From Hanleya hanleyi (lineage: Eukaryota; Mollusca; Polyplacophora; Lepidopleurida; Hanleyidae): a stretch of DNA of 64,000 nucleotides. How positions within the stretch are numbered: the stretch's first letter is position 1; each line of letters starts with the position of its first letter. This document shows, in pieces, positions 1 to 11,553 of this stretch. Made by a program: the position numbers and the translations under genes. The notes under the pieces are model-generated. The model made no database searches and had not been told where the DNA came from. It was given only the letters and a program-made list of their open reading frames with translations. The stretch is from NCBI GenBank assembly GCA_036873755.1, contig JAVTVY010020574.1, forward strand, positions 1-64,000, in the 5' to 3' direction.

Positions 1-750
1 ACATGAAGTGTTACCTAGCAAAATCAAGGTCAAAGGTCAAGGTCACTGTGACCCTAGAATCAAGGTCAAAGGTCAGTGTGTCGTATACCAAAAATTAGGT
101 CAAGGTCAAAGGTCAAAGACCACTGTGACCCCAAAATCAGGAAATTATTAAAATAACATGTTTTTGTGTCAGTAGATACATTAGGGGGACACGATATGTC
201 ACATACCAAAATGTAGGTCAAATGACCTGGTCAAAGGTTAAGGTCACTGTGACCCCGAAATCGAGAAATTGTTATAAAAATCATGATTTTTTTGTGTCCA
301 TTGAGAAATTACGGGGAGACGATTTGTCATCTACCAAAATTTAGGTCAAGGTCAATAGTCAAGGTCACTGTGACTCCAGAATCAAGAAATCTTTGGAAAC
401 TGCTTTTTTGTGTCGGTAGATACATTAGGGGGACATGATGTAGCACATACCAAAATGTAGGTCAATGCCGAACGTCTAGGTCACCTACCCCCAAAATCAT
501 GAAATTCATACAAATCATGATTTTTTGTGTGTCCATTGATACATTGAGGGAAGACGATGTGTCGTGTGCCTAAATTCTGGTCAAGGTCAAAGGTCAAGTT
601 CACTGATCCCAAAATCAGAAAATCATTAAAATATAACTTTTTTTCTGCCAGTAGATACATTAGAGGGACATGTGTTACATATCAAAATGTGAGTCAACGG
701 TCAAGGTCACTGTGACCCCAAAATCAAGAAATCATTAAAAGTCACAGAAG
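1..750. repeat. AGGTCA-rich satellite array (copy 1)
   Basis: Degenerate tandem units of roughly 115-130 bp. Each contains a 'catac-caaaatgtaggtca' start, two to four AGGTCA hexamers in direct orientation, 'ctgtgacccc', then 'aaatca-gaaat-att' and 'gtgtc-gtagatacatt'. Spacing between hexamers is usually 0 or 1 base (AGGTCAAAGGTCA). No ORF continues through it. Confidence 0.8.
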
Positions 751-928
751 ACGAAGTTGTGTAATGCGATATTGCGTTCTGTCCATTCATCCATTAACAT
801 TACATTCTCAGAAGCACAAAATTGTAGGCTAGCTACCAATTGGAATCAAGGCTATTAAACACCCTTGAAATTTGGACCAATGTAATTCCAGATACGCGGG
901 CATATATTGAAGCCCCTTGGGCTCTTGT
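1..928 (+). mobile_element. Hairpin-headed satellite element, family A, 3' part
   Basis: This is the 3' portion of an element whose 5' end lies before the window. Bases 1-750 are a degenerate array of AGGTCA-rich units. A unique tail follows and ends near 896-928 with GCGGGCATATATTG, then the short hairpin AGCCC-CTT-GGGCT and CTTGTT. The same tail recurs at 4468-4619, which defines the 3' end. The GGGC-type sequence just before the hairpin is complementary to the 5' hairpin arm (TATACGCCCG) seen in the second copy at 1081. That layout resembles Helentron-type (HINE) non-autonomous elements; the class assignment is inferred. No coding sequence. Confidence 0.6.
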
Positions 929-1204
929 TTTCCTTGTGACGTCTTGACGTCGAATGGCAAACATTGTTGGTGTGGCAGTGTTGATGTCATGACGTTGAAT
1001 TGTTGGCACTTCTTGAAAAATGGTGGGAGAAAGTGTGGGTACAGGTGACTTCAGAGCTCTTTTTATTAAATGCCCCTTTTTATACGCCCGGCAAAAGGCG
1101 GACGTATTATGTGATGGCGGTTTCCGTCCGTCTGTCCGTCTGTCCGGTTCTCGTGTCCGATCTATATCTGGGACAGTTTCCTATCTACAGTTCCAATTTT
1201 TGGT

Positions 1205-2590
1205 GAGTGGATACCCTATGGTGAGACGATGTGTCGCTTACCAAAATGAAGGTCGAGGTCAGAGGTCAAAGGCCACTGGCCTAAAAAACAGGAAATCACT
1301 GGAGTGTTCGTGTCCGGATGTGTCGCGTACCAAAATTGAGGTCGAGGTCAGAGGTCAAAGGTCACTGTTGCCTAAAATCAGGAAATCATTGACCATTGAC
1401 AGTTTTCTATCTACAGTTCTAATTTTTGGTGAGTGGATGCCATATGGGGGAACGATGTGTTGCATACCAAATGTAGGTCGAGGTCAGAGGTCAAAGGTCA
1501 GTGTGACTGAAAAATCAGGAAATCATTAATAAATTCAAATTTTTTGTGAGAATTCAGTAGGGGGAAATGAAATGTCGCATACCAGAAAATAGGTCAAGGT
1601 CGAAGGTCAAAGGTCACTGCCCGAAAATCAGGAAATTATTAAAAATAACATTTTTTTTGTGTCAGTAGATACATTCGGGGGACACGATGTGTCACCTACC
1701 AAAATGTAGGTCAAGGTCAAAGGTCAAGGTCACTGTGACCCCAAAAGCGTGAAATTGTTAAAAATCATGATTTTGTTCCAAAATTTAGATTAAGGTCAAA
1801 TAGTCAAGGTCACTGTGACCCCAGAATCAAGGTTAAAGGTCAGTGTGACCTAAAAATCAGGAAATCATTGAAAAATACAAATTTTTTGCGAGGGGGAAAT
1901 GGGGGAAATGAAGTGTCACATACCAAAAAATAGGTCAAGGTCAAAGGTCACTGTGCCCCCAACATCAGGAAATTATTAAAAATAGCATTTTTTGTGTCAG
2001 TAGGTACATTAGGGGACACGATGTGTCACATACCAAAATGTAGGTCAAGGTCAAAAGTCAAGGTCACTGTGACCCCAAAATCATGAAATTGTTAAAAATC
2101 ATGATTTTTTGTGTCCATTGAGGAATTATGGGAAGATGGTTTGTCATGTACCGAAATTTAGGTCAAGGTCAATAGTCAAGGTCACTGTGACCCCAGAATC
2201 AAGAAATCTTTAAAAAAAATGTTTTTTGTGTCAGTAGATACATTAGGGGGACATGATGTGCCACGTACCAAAATGTAGGTCAAGGCCGAATGTCAAGGTC
2301 ACTGTGACCCCCAAAATCATGAAATTCATAAAAATCTGATTTTCTTTGGAGTCCATTGATACATTGAGGGAAGACGATGTGTCGTGTACTAAAATTTAGG
2401 TCAGGTCAAAGGTCAAGGTCACTGACCCCAAAATCAGGAAATCATCAAAAATAACTTTCTTTCTACCAGTAAATACATTAGAGGGGCATGATGTGTTACA
2501 TACCAAAGTATAGGTCAAAGGTCAAGGTCACTGTGATGCCAAAGTCAAGAAATCAGTAAGTCACATTTTCATATGCCTGTCGAAGACGAG
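1205..2590. repeat. AGGTCA-rich satellite array (copy 2)
   Basis: About eleven degenerate units of the same 115-130 bp repeat as at 1-750. Direct AGGTCA hexamers are followed by CACTGTGACC in most units. The unit at 2510-2590 runs into 'gaagacgaggtcgtgtaatgcgatgttgcg', matching 745-775 of the first copy. Confidence 0.8.
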
Positions 2591-3123
2591 GTCGTGTAAT
2601 GCGATGTTGCGTTCTGTCCATTCATCCATTAACACTTGTTGTCCATGTGATATCTCTAGTTTCAAGATATGATTGGTACCAAACTCTGAGTATACCTTAC
2701 TCGCATGGCAAAGAGGAGCCATACATTTTGAGATCAATTTGTCAAAGGTCCCCCCATTCCCCCAAAACTGAATCAAATTTAGCTGACTATATGTGTTAGG
2801 CTGGAATAGTTCTCTCCCCTACATGTATATGGCATTTGTCCTGTGGAGTTGTCTTCCATGTTTGAAACAGCTACAATTAGTTAAACTGTTGTGACATAAA
2901 AACCATACATTTACCAATTCAATGGGGAGAGGGGTTCTTCATGAACTTCATACCTGTTTATTAACTCAAGAACAAAGGTTTACTTCATCACTTTCTTCTT
3001 CCTTCATGAAAAATTCTCTCGGCTGAAAGAAATCCATTTGCAGGACAACTACTATTTTTTTGTGTTTGACTATTGTTGATTTCAGTGTGGGATATGTGAG
3101 CTCTCGGCCTCAAGGTCAACTAG

Positions 3124-4416
3124 TTAGGCCAAGAAAAAAAATATGTCTGTTTCCGGTTACCCGACCGAGTCTAGATCAATCGTGCGACTCTAAAAATTTT
3201 ATCAGCAAATTCCAACGAAATCACTACCAAGGCCGCGTTTTACGACAACAACAACAACCGTAAAGCGGCGTGCCCATTGTCAGCATACCGTAAAGTGCGA
3301 CTGTAGCAGACCGCATGGCATGGCGGCAGGTTGACGATCTTTTCAGGAAATAAAGTACCTACTTCTAGGTCGGGAATCGAGAAATCAGCAACCTGATTAC
3401 GATTCAGTCGACTTGATCATGTTTACCAGGACAATTTTAAACATATTCTCCATCAACTTCGAAAGAAATCTACTGATTTTATGACTTGAAATGGTGTTTG
3501 TTTGCGGACACGGCAGCTTGCAAGTGGTGTTCGTTTTCAGCGGAATCGGCGACGACACAGTCAAAGTCTAACCGACCGGTACCATTTCTCCGCTAAAAAA
3601 TCCAAAATTTCCCCGACTTGTTTTTATTAGGAATGCATTGAAATAAACCCCCAAGATTCAAGCAAGTAATAATTCTTCTGTTTTCGAGAAATGGCTTGTT
3701 CAAATCGTTGTACTGTTGTACAGTCACGACTCGTGTCTCGTTTCTCAAATTGCTCGAATTAGATAGGCGCTGGTACAAACCTCCATGATGTTCAAATTAA
3801 TTTCCCATTTTATTTTATGTTGTATATGTCAACTTTTTGTTCAGGCTTTTCCAGAAAATAAGTACACTCTCCCTATGGAAGGCACTGAAATTCCACATGG
3901 AATTTTGTATTTTTCACTAAAAATCCTTAAAATTCTACAGGAAAATTTCATCATTTCTGGGCGGAAATCCTTGGAATATATTGTTTTGCATATCAAGTTG
4001 CAATCAATTAAAACGATACTCGTTTTGGTGGTAAACAGCAGTCAAACACATTATTGGCAATTCTTATTTCTATAATATCAGTACAATAACTGGTTTCAGC
4101 AGAACTCATTGAAATACCAAGATTTACTGGATCCAGTATTGATAAAAATACCAACGATATATATTTGGAGGGTTCCCCCCCGCCCTTGATCTTTTGAATA
4201 TCTGAAAATATGGGGGGATGTGTCCTGGGAGAATATGTTAAAGTGGGTGGGAATATTATACAACCAAGAATATATTTGTAGACCATTGTATATGGGACAG
4301 GAGTACTGGACATCAAAATAAAATTTATTTCCAAAATAAAATTTTTTTTGGCCCTACCTACTCTATTTTTTTCTGGCCCGTAATCGGAAACAGACATATA
4401 TTTTGTTTTGGCCTTA
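3124..4416. mobile_element. TIR element, TTAGGCCAA family, short copy
   Basis: The left end is TTAGGCCAAG-AAAAAAAATATGTCTGTTTCCGGTTACCC. The right end read on the minus strand is TAAGGCCAAAACAAAATATATGTCTGTTTCCGATTAC. The roughly 40-bp inverted match defines the ends. It lies inside the extra block of the family A element. Superfamily not identified; no clear target duplication and no recognisable ORF. Confidence 0.55.
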
Positions 4417-5284
4417 CCAAGAGTTAAGCCCATTTTAGTTTGTTATTGGATATAACATGTGATATATGTTACATTCTCAGAAGCACAAAATCGCAGACCT
4501 TTCTCTGGATTTGCTAGCTACATGTACCAATTGGAATCAAGGCTATAAAACAACCTTGAAATTTGGACCAATGTAATTCCAGATATACGGGCGTATATTG
4601 AAGCCCCTTGGGCTCTTGTTGGATGGTGATGTCACCTACATTAAAAGTGACTGCAAGAACCGCGAAGCACATTTGAAGGCTGAACTCTATATCGGCCATG
4701 TTAAATGCTGGACTGGTGCTATCTAAGACAGGACTAAAAGCATTGCGGTCTCAAAAAGTGCCGGTTCCGCGGCCCCTGGACTGCATGTTTCAAGCAATGT
4801 ATAAAATAAACATGAGAAAATTGACATGACTTCAAGTATTGGGTGTTTTACATAGCATTCTCATTGCACCAATTTGCCACAGGCACATGTTATTCAAGCT
4901 GAAAATGATATTATATGTAGCTGGTCAATTCCATGCTACTTGGGACATGAAGCCAAAAAATAAAATCTTGAGAATGTGCCACAATGAGATTATTTTATAA
5001 TGATAATAAAGTATAGAGATAAAACCTAAAAATTCAGTAAGATTCCCGCAGAATTTTCCAACCTGGGATGTTTTGCAGTTCCAGGATAAAATTTTCTTAT
5101 TTTTGCTTTCAATTATCTCACAAAATTGGTTAGATTTTATTACCATTGTTTAGCTGCAGAATGGAGGATTTCTTTTTTTATTTACATTAATGGTTAATGG
5201 TGTCTTGAAAAATCATTAAAAAAATTCAGCAGGTATTTGTAAATATTGTCACACATTGTAAATTTGTCATGGAGTCACAGTTAT

Positions 5285-5499
5285 GTAACGCGAGTGACGA
5301 TAAATGCTACTTTCTCCTTTATTAGACAAAAAACTTCAAGTTTAGTTGAGCTACTTCTATCACTGCTTCTGACAGTTGTCATGAACATATGACCATACTT
5401 TTGAGTTCCTACACCTTGTGACTTCTTCCAGTGGTGGCGCCAAATCTGGTAACGCGAGTGACAATGTAACGCGAGTGACGGAGTGTAACGTGAGTGACG
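5285..5499 (+). repeat. TAACGCGAGTGACG motif cluster, left
   Basis: Four copies, at 5285-5299, 5449-5462, 5466-5480 and 5485-5499 (the last with GTGAG in place of GCGAG). All are on the + strand. Flanking DNA is not similar to the right-hand cluster. Confidence 0.85.
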
Positions 5500-6194
5500 C
5501 TATCTGGTGTAAGTTACTATTTTCAAATTCCAATTTTTATTAAGTCATGACATGCTGGATAGGGTGTGACAGAAATATAAATACTTTAAACATGTGAGTA
5601 TATATAAATGCCAAAGGAAAATACCCAGAATTCTTATGATCCTGCTCACACCGCATGTGCTTCCTGTCGTCTGCTATTTGGTTATCACAGGGTTTCATAG
5701 AAGTCCAAATTTTTGCCACCGGATACTGAAAATTCAATATTTTTTTCACCTGAATTGAGTATTTTTACGTTTTTGTCGCCGGCCGACAGACTTCTATTGA
5801 GTTTATTTCTAATTTTGCAACCGCCATGAGTAATGTATATAACAAATTTTCATACGACCATCAATGGAGCCTGTCAATACCGCTATGTATTTTTCAGTTT
5901 TATGTTCTTAATTTACCAAGGTCTAAGATACCATCTATTTTCAGCACATTATGTCACAGTGTGGATGTCAACAAGACAAGATTACACAAGGCAATTCAAA
6001 TTAATTTTTAAAATTACAAACTTAGTAATTTTGAATGAAATCGATGTATCAGTTCCTGACTTGCAAATGATGTCCAATTTAAGTATGCAAGTTTTGAAAC
6101 GTTCCAGCTACGCTGATTAAAAACCACTTGGATCTGGACCAGACTTCCTTTTCAAAATCTTACATTATAATTTTTGCGTGGAAATTTCAACTTT

Positions 6195-7368
6195 TTAGCT
6201 CATCTGGGCCGAAGGCCCGATGGGCTTATGTCATGGCCTGACTGTCCGTCATCCGTCGTCCGTTGTGCGTCGTGCGTAAACATCTTCTTCTCTGAAACCG
6301 CTTGGCCGATTAAGCTGAAACTTGGCATGCATGTTCCCCCCAATGAGTACACCAGAATTTGTTCATGCGGTGCCGATACGATTTTAAATATTGAGGAAGA
6401 CCCTTGGGGGTCTAGTTGTGCAAGATACCTTTTCTGCTCTGATTCGAACATCCAATATGACCACCAGGCGGCCATCTTGGATTTCCCTATGAAACTTCGT
6501 TATCATGATTTATCAGGAAGAACCGCATGGATCTTTCTCAAATTTGATATACAGGTTCCCCTTGGGATCTAGTTGCGCGAGATACAATTTGCGGTCTGAT
6601 TGAAAAATCCAATATGATTGGATCCAGTGGTCCAGTTGTGCAAGATACCTTTTTTGGTTCATTTCGAAAATCCAATATTGCCGCATCTTGAATTTCCCAT
6701 GAAACTTTATCATAAAATCTCAGGAAATAACTGCATGGATCATTTTATAGTGTTCAGGGGGGACAATACAAGTTACAAACTCATCTATTGCAGTTCTTTA
6801 GTAAAAATTTCTCACAGCTACTTTCTCCAGTTACAGACGGATGACCTACAGTGCCGTGGCACTATCTTTTACATCTTCGCAGACAGATGGGGGTATGTGT
6901 TGGTTAGGCCATACCTCACCAGAGATTACTTTCATTGGAAAAATGTCCGGTTACATCTCATTGCCATCGTAACAACCCAGTCGCACATATTTCGTACTCG
7001 ACATGTCTCCCCCTGGTGCATATACCCACAAAATATTGGAATCGTCCAATGTACTGTCCGGACACGAAGTGGACAGACGGACGAACGACTGCAATCACTT
7101 AATAAAAATTGGTTCTGGTTATTGCTTATGCAGCTTACTGACAATCACACATTATATTTTGGTATAATTGCCTTTATTCCATAACCTCCAATTACAATCA
7201 TGAATTTGCAGCTTGACCTCCTGTGAAATCGACTATGTTGCCATTTTGTTCAGGGGAGACAACGCAAGTTAGAAAATCATCTATTGCAGTTCTTCAGTAA
7301 AAATTTCTCGCAGCCACTTTCTCCAGTTATAGCCAGATGAGCGCTACAGTGCCGTGGCACTATCTTTC
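6195..7368 (+). mobile_element. Hairpin-headed element, family B (AGCTCATC), with two 3' ends
   Basis: The 5' hairpin is AGCTCATCTGGGCC-GAA-GGCCCGATGGGCTTATG (6197-6230), followed by a GTCCGTC/GTCGTCC run. A 3' terminus of the form GGATGAC-ctac-AGTGCCGTGGCACT-ATCTTT lies at about 6838-6870. A second, near-identical one lies at 7333-7368 (AGATGAGCGCTAC plus the same hairpin). The roughly 130 bp before each 3' end are duplicated ('aagttacaaactcatctattgcagttctt...'). AGATGAGC is complementary to the 5' arm. Confidence 0.65.
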
Positions 7369-7913
7369 AAAAGATTTGATGTGAAATTTGGCAAATATTC
7401 GGACTAAAATTAAAACTCCAGTACAACTCCAGGGTTAAATTCAAAAGAGAAATTAAAAAAACGAGAGATGAAAAGACAATGCAAAAAAAAATTACACGAT
7501 TGAAGACAAGCAACTGCAGCTAGTCCTTGGCGACCATAAACTCATAAAAATGAAATGAAGAGAGAATTCTGTTTGAAAAGGCACACAATTTTGTAAACTA
7601 TTGCGCGAAGTCAGCTGGCTCACTTTCAATAGGATCATGCGGAATAGAGAGATACATAAGTTTACCATGTTTGATTATTGAAGGCTGCAATTAAGTGCCA
7701 AACAGTTTGACTTGACCACCCTTATTGGAAGAATGAATTTGCCAATAACGTTTGACCTAAATCATGTAAATGCAGTATGCCAGACTTTCGTGCTGCCCTA
7801 ATGTGGGACACTTGTTTCAGGATAATAGACAGATCAGTTAAATTCAATGCCATAAAATGGATGCCTAGTCTAGTAATTTAAAAAATCAACTTCAGTTGTT
7901 TTGGTTTGTTTGC

Positions 7914-7955
7914 ACCATGGAGGTAATAATCGGATCCGATTTTACCTCCATGTTT
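7914..7955. repeat. Near-perfect palindrome
   Basis: CATGGAGGTAATAATCGGATC is followed directly by its near-exact reverse complement, CGATTTTACCTCCATG, around a central CGGATCCG. The arms are about 18 bp with essentially no loop. It could extrude as a cruciform or be the relic of a small foldback insertion. Confidence 0.7.
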
Positions 7956-8788
7956 GCACCATCTCATTAAATTTTAAAAAAGTTTTGACAGTATAAAAAA
8001 AAATCAAGTCTTCTTTATGTATCTTCAAATCACAGAATGATCTAGTCAGGTTTATATTGTGGCTAAATCAGTTCGCTGTCTTTGAATTATCCATTCAAAC
8101 GTTATTAACTACGGTACAATCAAACTTTGGTTTCAGTTTCAACATCGTACAATGCGTACATGCAAACGACATGCCAGTTTCTTTACAACAACAACACGAC
8201 AAGATCGTTCAGCTTTGAGTGAAAACAAATGCCCTATGCGAAGATTACATCGTCTCCTTTATGATAAATACTATTCAGCGATGGTCAAATATTTACCAGT
8301 CCATTCCAAGGAGAGTTAGACGTCTTTGGGGGCTTATTCATTCCCACGTGTCAAACTTTCCCAGCAATTTTTTTTCCGCCACACAACGCAATTGGGAAAC
8401 CTCCACATACATTTAGTATGAATACAGGCTTTAGGGTTACCGACGGCATGACCCCGATAACAGTTCGGGAAACGGACATAAATAATTAGCGGTCGGCCAA
8501 CCGAAGTTTAACTGAGCGGTACCGAATCACACGGAAACGGCCGAAGATGTCGACCTATTTTTCTGGTATTCCCCATTTCCCGATTGTTTGTCCGCAATAT
8601 CTTTCGATTATAAATTACGAAATTACGAAGTATTGGCCTTTGGAGACTTCAGTTTTTTTTCCAAAATTTCAGTTTTTCCCTTCTAAAACACTCAGACTTC
8701 AGTTTTTTGGTGGCAAAATTGAGTTTTTACGGGAGTTTTGACACCGAATACCGGTGTCAAAACACGACGTGTATGAAACCCTGTATCA

Positions 8789-9668
8789 ATATATCTCGAA
8801 TTGCACCCTACTTTGAATTTTGTGTTCCACCATTTCTTAGTCGTAATAGCATTTGGAACTTGAGTTTTGGAGTCCTGATGATTCACTCAACTACATTCCA
8901 TGGAATTATTTAGGCATATTTGCAAATATAGCTGAAAATTCACTAGGGTTAGTTAATAAGCCAGCATTTAGCAGAGTTCATTTCGACCAAGGGACATATT
9001 TCGGAATTTTGGCAGTTCCTTCACCTGTTCGTTATTTTATATTTCATGGTTGACCAACTGATATCAGTGAGTTTATATGCAGTTGCATTGTAATTGAATT
9101 AACTAGGAGTTATACCAATTTATAATATTTATATACTATCACAGCTGGGTGATATTACAACTGCATTCCTCTTTTATACTTTATTTTGAGTTTTCTTTCT
9201 CAATATAAATACATATACATTTTATGTTTTCTTTTCTCCAGTTTTGCATCTAATAGTACTCTATTCCCATTGTTTAAATTTTCTGTTAAAATGACAACAA
9301 GTACCTTAATTTTTTTTTTATAAAATAAATGTTTTATTTATTTGACAAAATTCTCTGATTTGTATTTTCGATTTCAAAAACACCTTTTGGAATTACTTTT
9401 AATTATTTATCAAACGATATTCATCATTGGAGGTCTTTTTCAGTCCAGTCTCATCTGGAATTCGAGTTCGATGCTCTGACGGGTCATTTAGGTCTTGGAA
9501 TGTGGCGTATCATGTTCAAATGTTAGCAGTGTTGTGATCTACAATGCCTCCCGTAAAACAGTTTGTTACCCTCACTATTAAAAAAGTGCTCACTGGAAGC
9601 AACATCAAGTGTCTCTTCACTGCACTAATTGACTAAAGGGACTATGCATGTGTGAAAATAATATGTAG
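8789..9668. other. Non-coding stretch between two nested transposons
   Basis: AT-rich single-copy-looking DNA between the CAGGGTTTCATA element and the TTAGGCC element. By the nesting model it belongs to the TAACGCGAGTGACG element. Translations show no recognisable domain. Confidence 0.5.
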
Positions 9669-10644
9669 TTAGGCCAAACAAAATAATATCTGTGTTTACT
9701 GTTACATGCATTTTGAAAATAGGGTAGGTAGGTAGGCTTTTTAAACAGGGAAGTTTCCCTGTTTCTTGCAATGCTAGGTGAACTGGCTTATGGGTAATTT
9801 CAGGGGTGCGATCTATCCAAGCGATATGGTTTTCATTACAACACCCCTGCGCAAAATGAGAGAATGACTGAAAGTTCCGCGTCACTCCGTTTATTGAATG
9901 CGCTATGAAGTAGTTCGACCTAGTTTCGAATAATTTCTCTGAATTAATCTCACGACGAGCCGTTTCTAGGTGCAGATATTGAAGAATATGTCGAATGCGT
10001 TTCCTGGACAACACTTCTGCTGATATCTTGAGAGATTTTCTTCGAAAGATTGTGTTTTGTCTGTAAACTGGTCAATATGGCACAGGTCGTAGTCACGGAA
10101 TATGCCCACTTCATCTTCGGTTCTGATAGCCAATGAAATACACCGAATTTACGAAAAGACGTCATGTTTTAAGATCGGCTGAACCGCACTGCCAAAATTA
10201 TAGTGCAGTCCCGGTGAGAGAGTTTGAAAAGGAGAGACGAGGAGGCAGTTTCGTTTTCGTTCCATCAGTCGACTGGAGAGTTTTGACACTGTGCGAGTGT
10301 GACATTCGGACAGATCAAGGTGTGTAAAACGTTTTATACCCGTCACTGAATTCATTACTTGTTTCCTGGCGCACACTTGTTAATATTATCAAATAAATGA
10401 ATGTTGCAAGTTTCCGCGCTACTGCGTGACTGAAAGCATGCACATGGCATGACTGAAAGCCGCCGTTTTGTGTGCTAAGTTTGAAAACATTTCTTGCAAG
10501 GAAAACTTTATTGATTTCATCAAGCGAAAGCATCCTTTTTACTGCAATTTTCAAATTGACTGATCTTATCGTCCTGCATCATTTGTCATCCAGCAAAAGT
10601 AATGTTCTTGATTCTTACCATATCCGTAATGACAGCTCGTTGAA

Positions 10645-11548
10645 CAGGTCAGGGAAAAGGACTAACTGGGATATATATCCCAATTGGGATAAAATATCGC
10701 AATTTGAATATTTTTTTCATACTTCCATATTTTCAAGCTGGCATATTGTGCTAGTAGTTCTTCTGTTCGTTTAAAGACATACAACAGTGGTTATTGATGG
10801 GAAGTATACTGCAACAACAACATCAAAAAGTATTGCACGTAATTGCAATTGCACAGAGAATAATGTCGACGAGAAAAGGTCAGCAAAATTATACAATCGT
10901 ATTGTCAGTTTTGTGAAGTAGATTCTATCTTGTTTTTGGTAGTTTTGATGCCGAAATCCGACATTGCCGTTTAGTATGAAAATCGGTGAAAATATCCCAA
11001 TTAGGATATATTTCAATATCCAAACTTTGATTTAATATCTTAGGTGGGATATATACCCAATCTTAATAAATTAATATCCTATCAATGCTCCCCAATCGTA
11101 TGTCGCTATGTAGAATCTTACTGATTTCAATTGAATTTTGTGTTCGGAGCGCCCAGCTCATGAATATTTAATAGTCTTATGACATCACGACCGCATTTTA
11201 ACTACTTTACTTGAGTCGGGCAGGGGGGATAGGTTCATGGACTCTGCGTTAACTCAAGGTTACGTCAAGGACGAGTCCATAATTCTACCTCGCATTATGG
11301 AGCCAACCTGGAGCGGCAACATCAGAAGATTCCCCCACAGCTTGGCGTGTGCTTCGGCTGAGCCAACCAGAAAGCACTTGTCATTACGTTCCTTCAAAGC
11401 ACTATGAAAACCTCTCGGGATCGGTCAACACGCGCCTTACTGCAAGCCGGTTAGATCCTAACAGCGACATATCCAAATGGGGAAGCAGTTAGGATTTAAT
11501 TTTAATTACATTGGATATATACCCCACTTAGTGCTTTGCTCTGACCTG
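10645..11548. mobile_element. CAGGTCAG element with 5-bp target duplication
   Basis: The left end is CAGGTCAGGGAAAAGGACTA then ACTGGGATATATA. The right end inverted is CAGGTCAGAGCAAAGCACTA then AGTGGGGTATATA. It is flanked by TTGAA (10640-10644 and 11549-11553). The interior has repeated GGATATAT-CCCAA motifs and carries a copy of the 430-bp M repeat (11063-11488). No ORF. Confidence 0.75.
11063..11488 (+). repeat. M repeat, copy 1
   Basis: About 430 bp shared with 54093-54532 (reverse orientation). The first roughly 110 bp are also shared with 61551-61663. Conserved blocks include 'taataaattaatatcc', 'gatttcaattgaattt', 'catgaatatttaat' and 'gcaagccggttagatcc'. No tRNA-like A or B box is clear, so SINE status is not established. 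Confidence 0.75.
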
Positions 11549-11553
11549 TTGAA

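Larger units (their letters stand above)
1077..4619 (+). mobile_element. Hairpin-headed satellite element, family A, full copy with internal extra DNA
   Basis: The 5' end is TTTTATACGCCCG, a short loop, then GGCGGACGTATTATG, followed by a GTCC-rich run (1117-1150). An AGGTCA array follows (about 1205-2560), then a tail shared with the first copy ('gtgtaatgcgat-ttgcgttctgtccattcatccattaaca'). The conserved 3' tail resumes at 4468 and ends at 4619 with CGGGCGTATATTG plus the AGCCCCTTGGGCT hairpin. The first copy lacks anything matching 2636-4467, so that block is either an insertion here or a deletion there. Part of it is a separate TIR element at 3124-4416. Confidence 0.6.
5688..8783. mobile_element. 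CAGGGTTTCATA element with 5-bp target duplication
   Basis: The left end is CAGGGTTTCATAGAAGTCC (5688) and the right end, inverted, is CAGGGTTTCATACACGTCG (to 8783). Both are flanked by TATCA (5683-5687 and 8784-8788). Subterminal DNA has several CAGTTTT/TGAGTTTT motifs and a hairpin GTTTTGACACCG-aatac-CGGTGTCAAAAC near 8735-8764. No transposase is recognisable. A hairpin-headed element (6195-7368) sits inside. CAGGG termini suggest hAT, but a 5-bp duplication is not the classical 8 bp. Confidence 0.75.

Noticed and set aside
1..2590. Possible CRISPR-like array (regular repeats with variable spacers)
   Set aside because: Units are degenerate throughout, without constant repeat/variable spacer structure, in a eukaryotic context.
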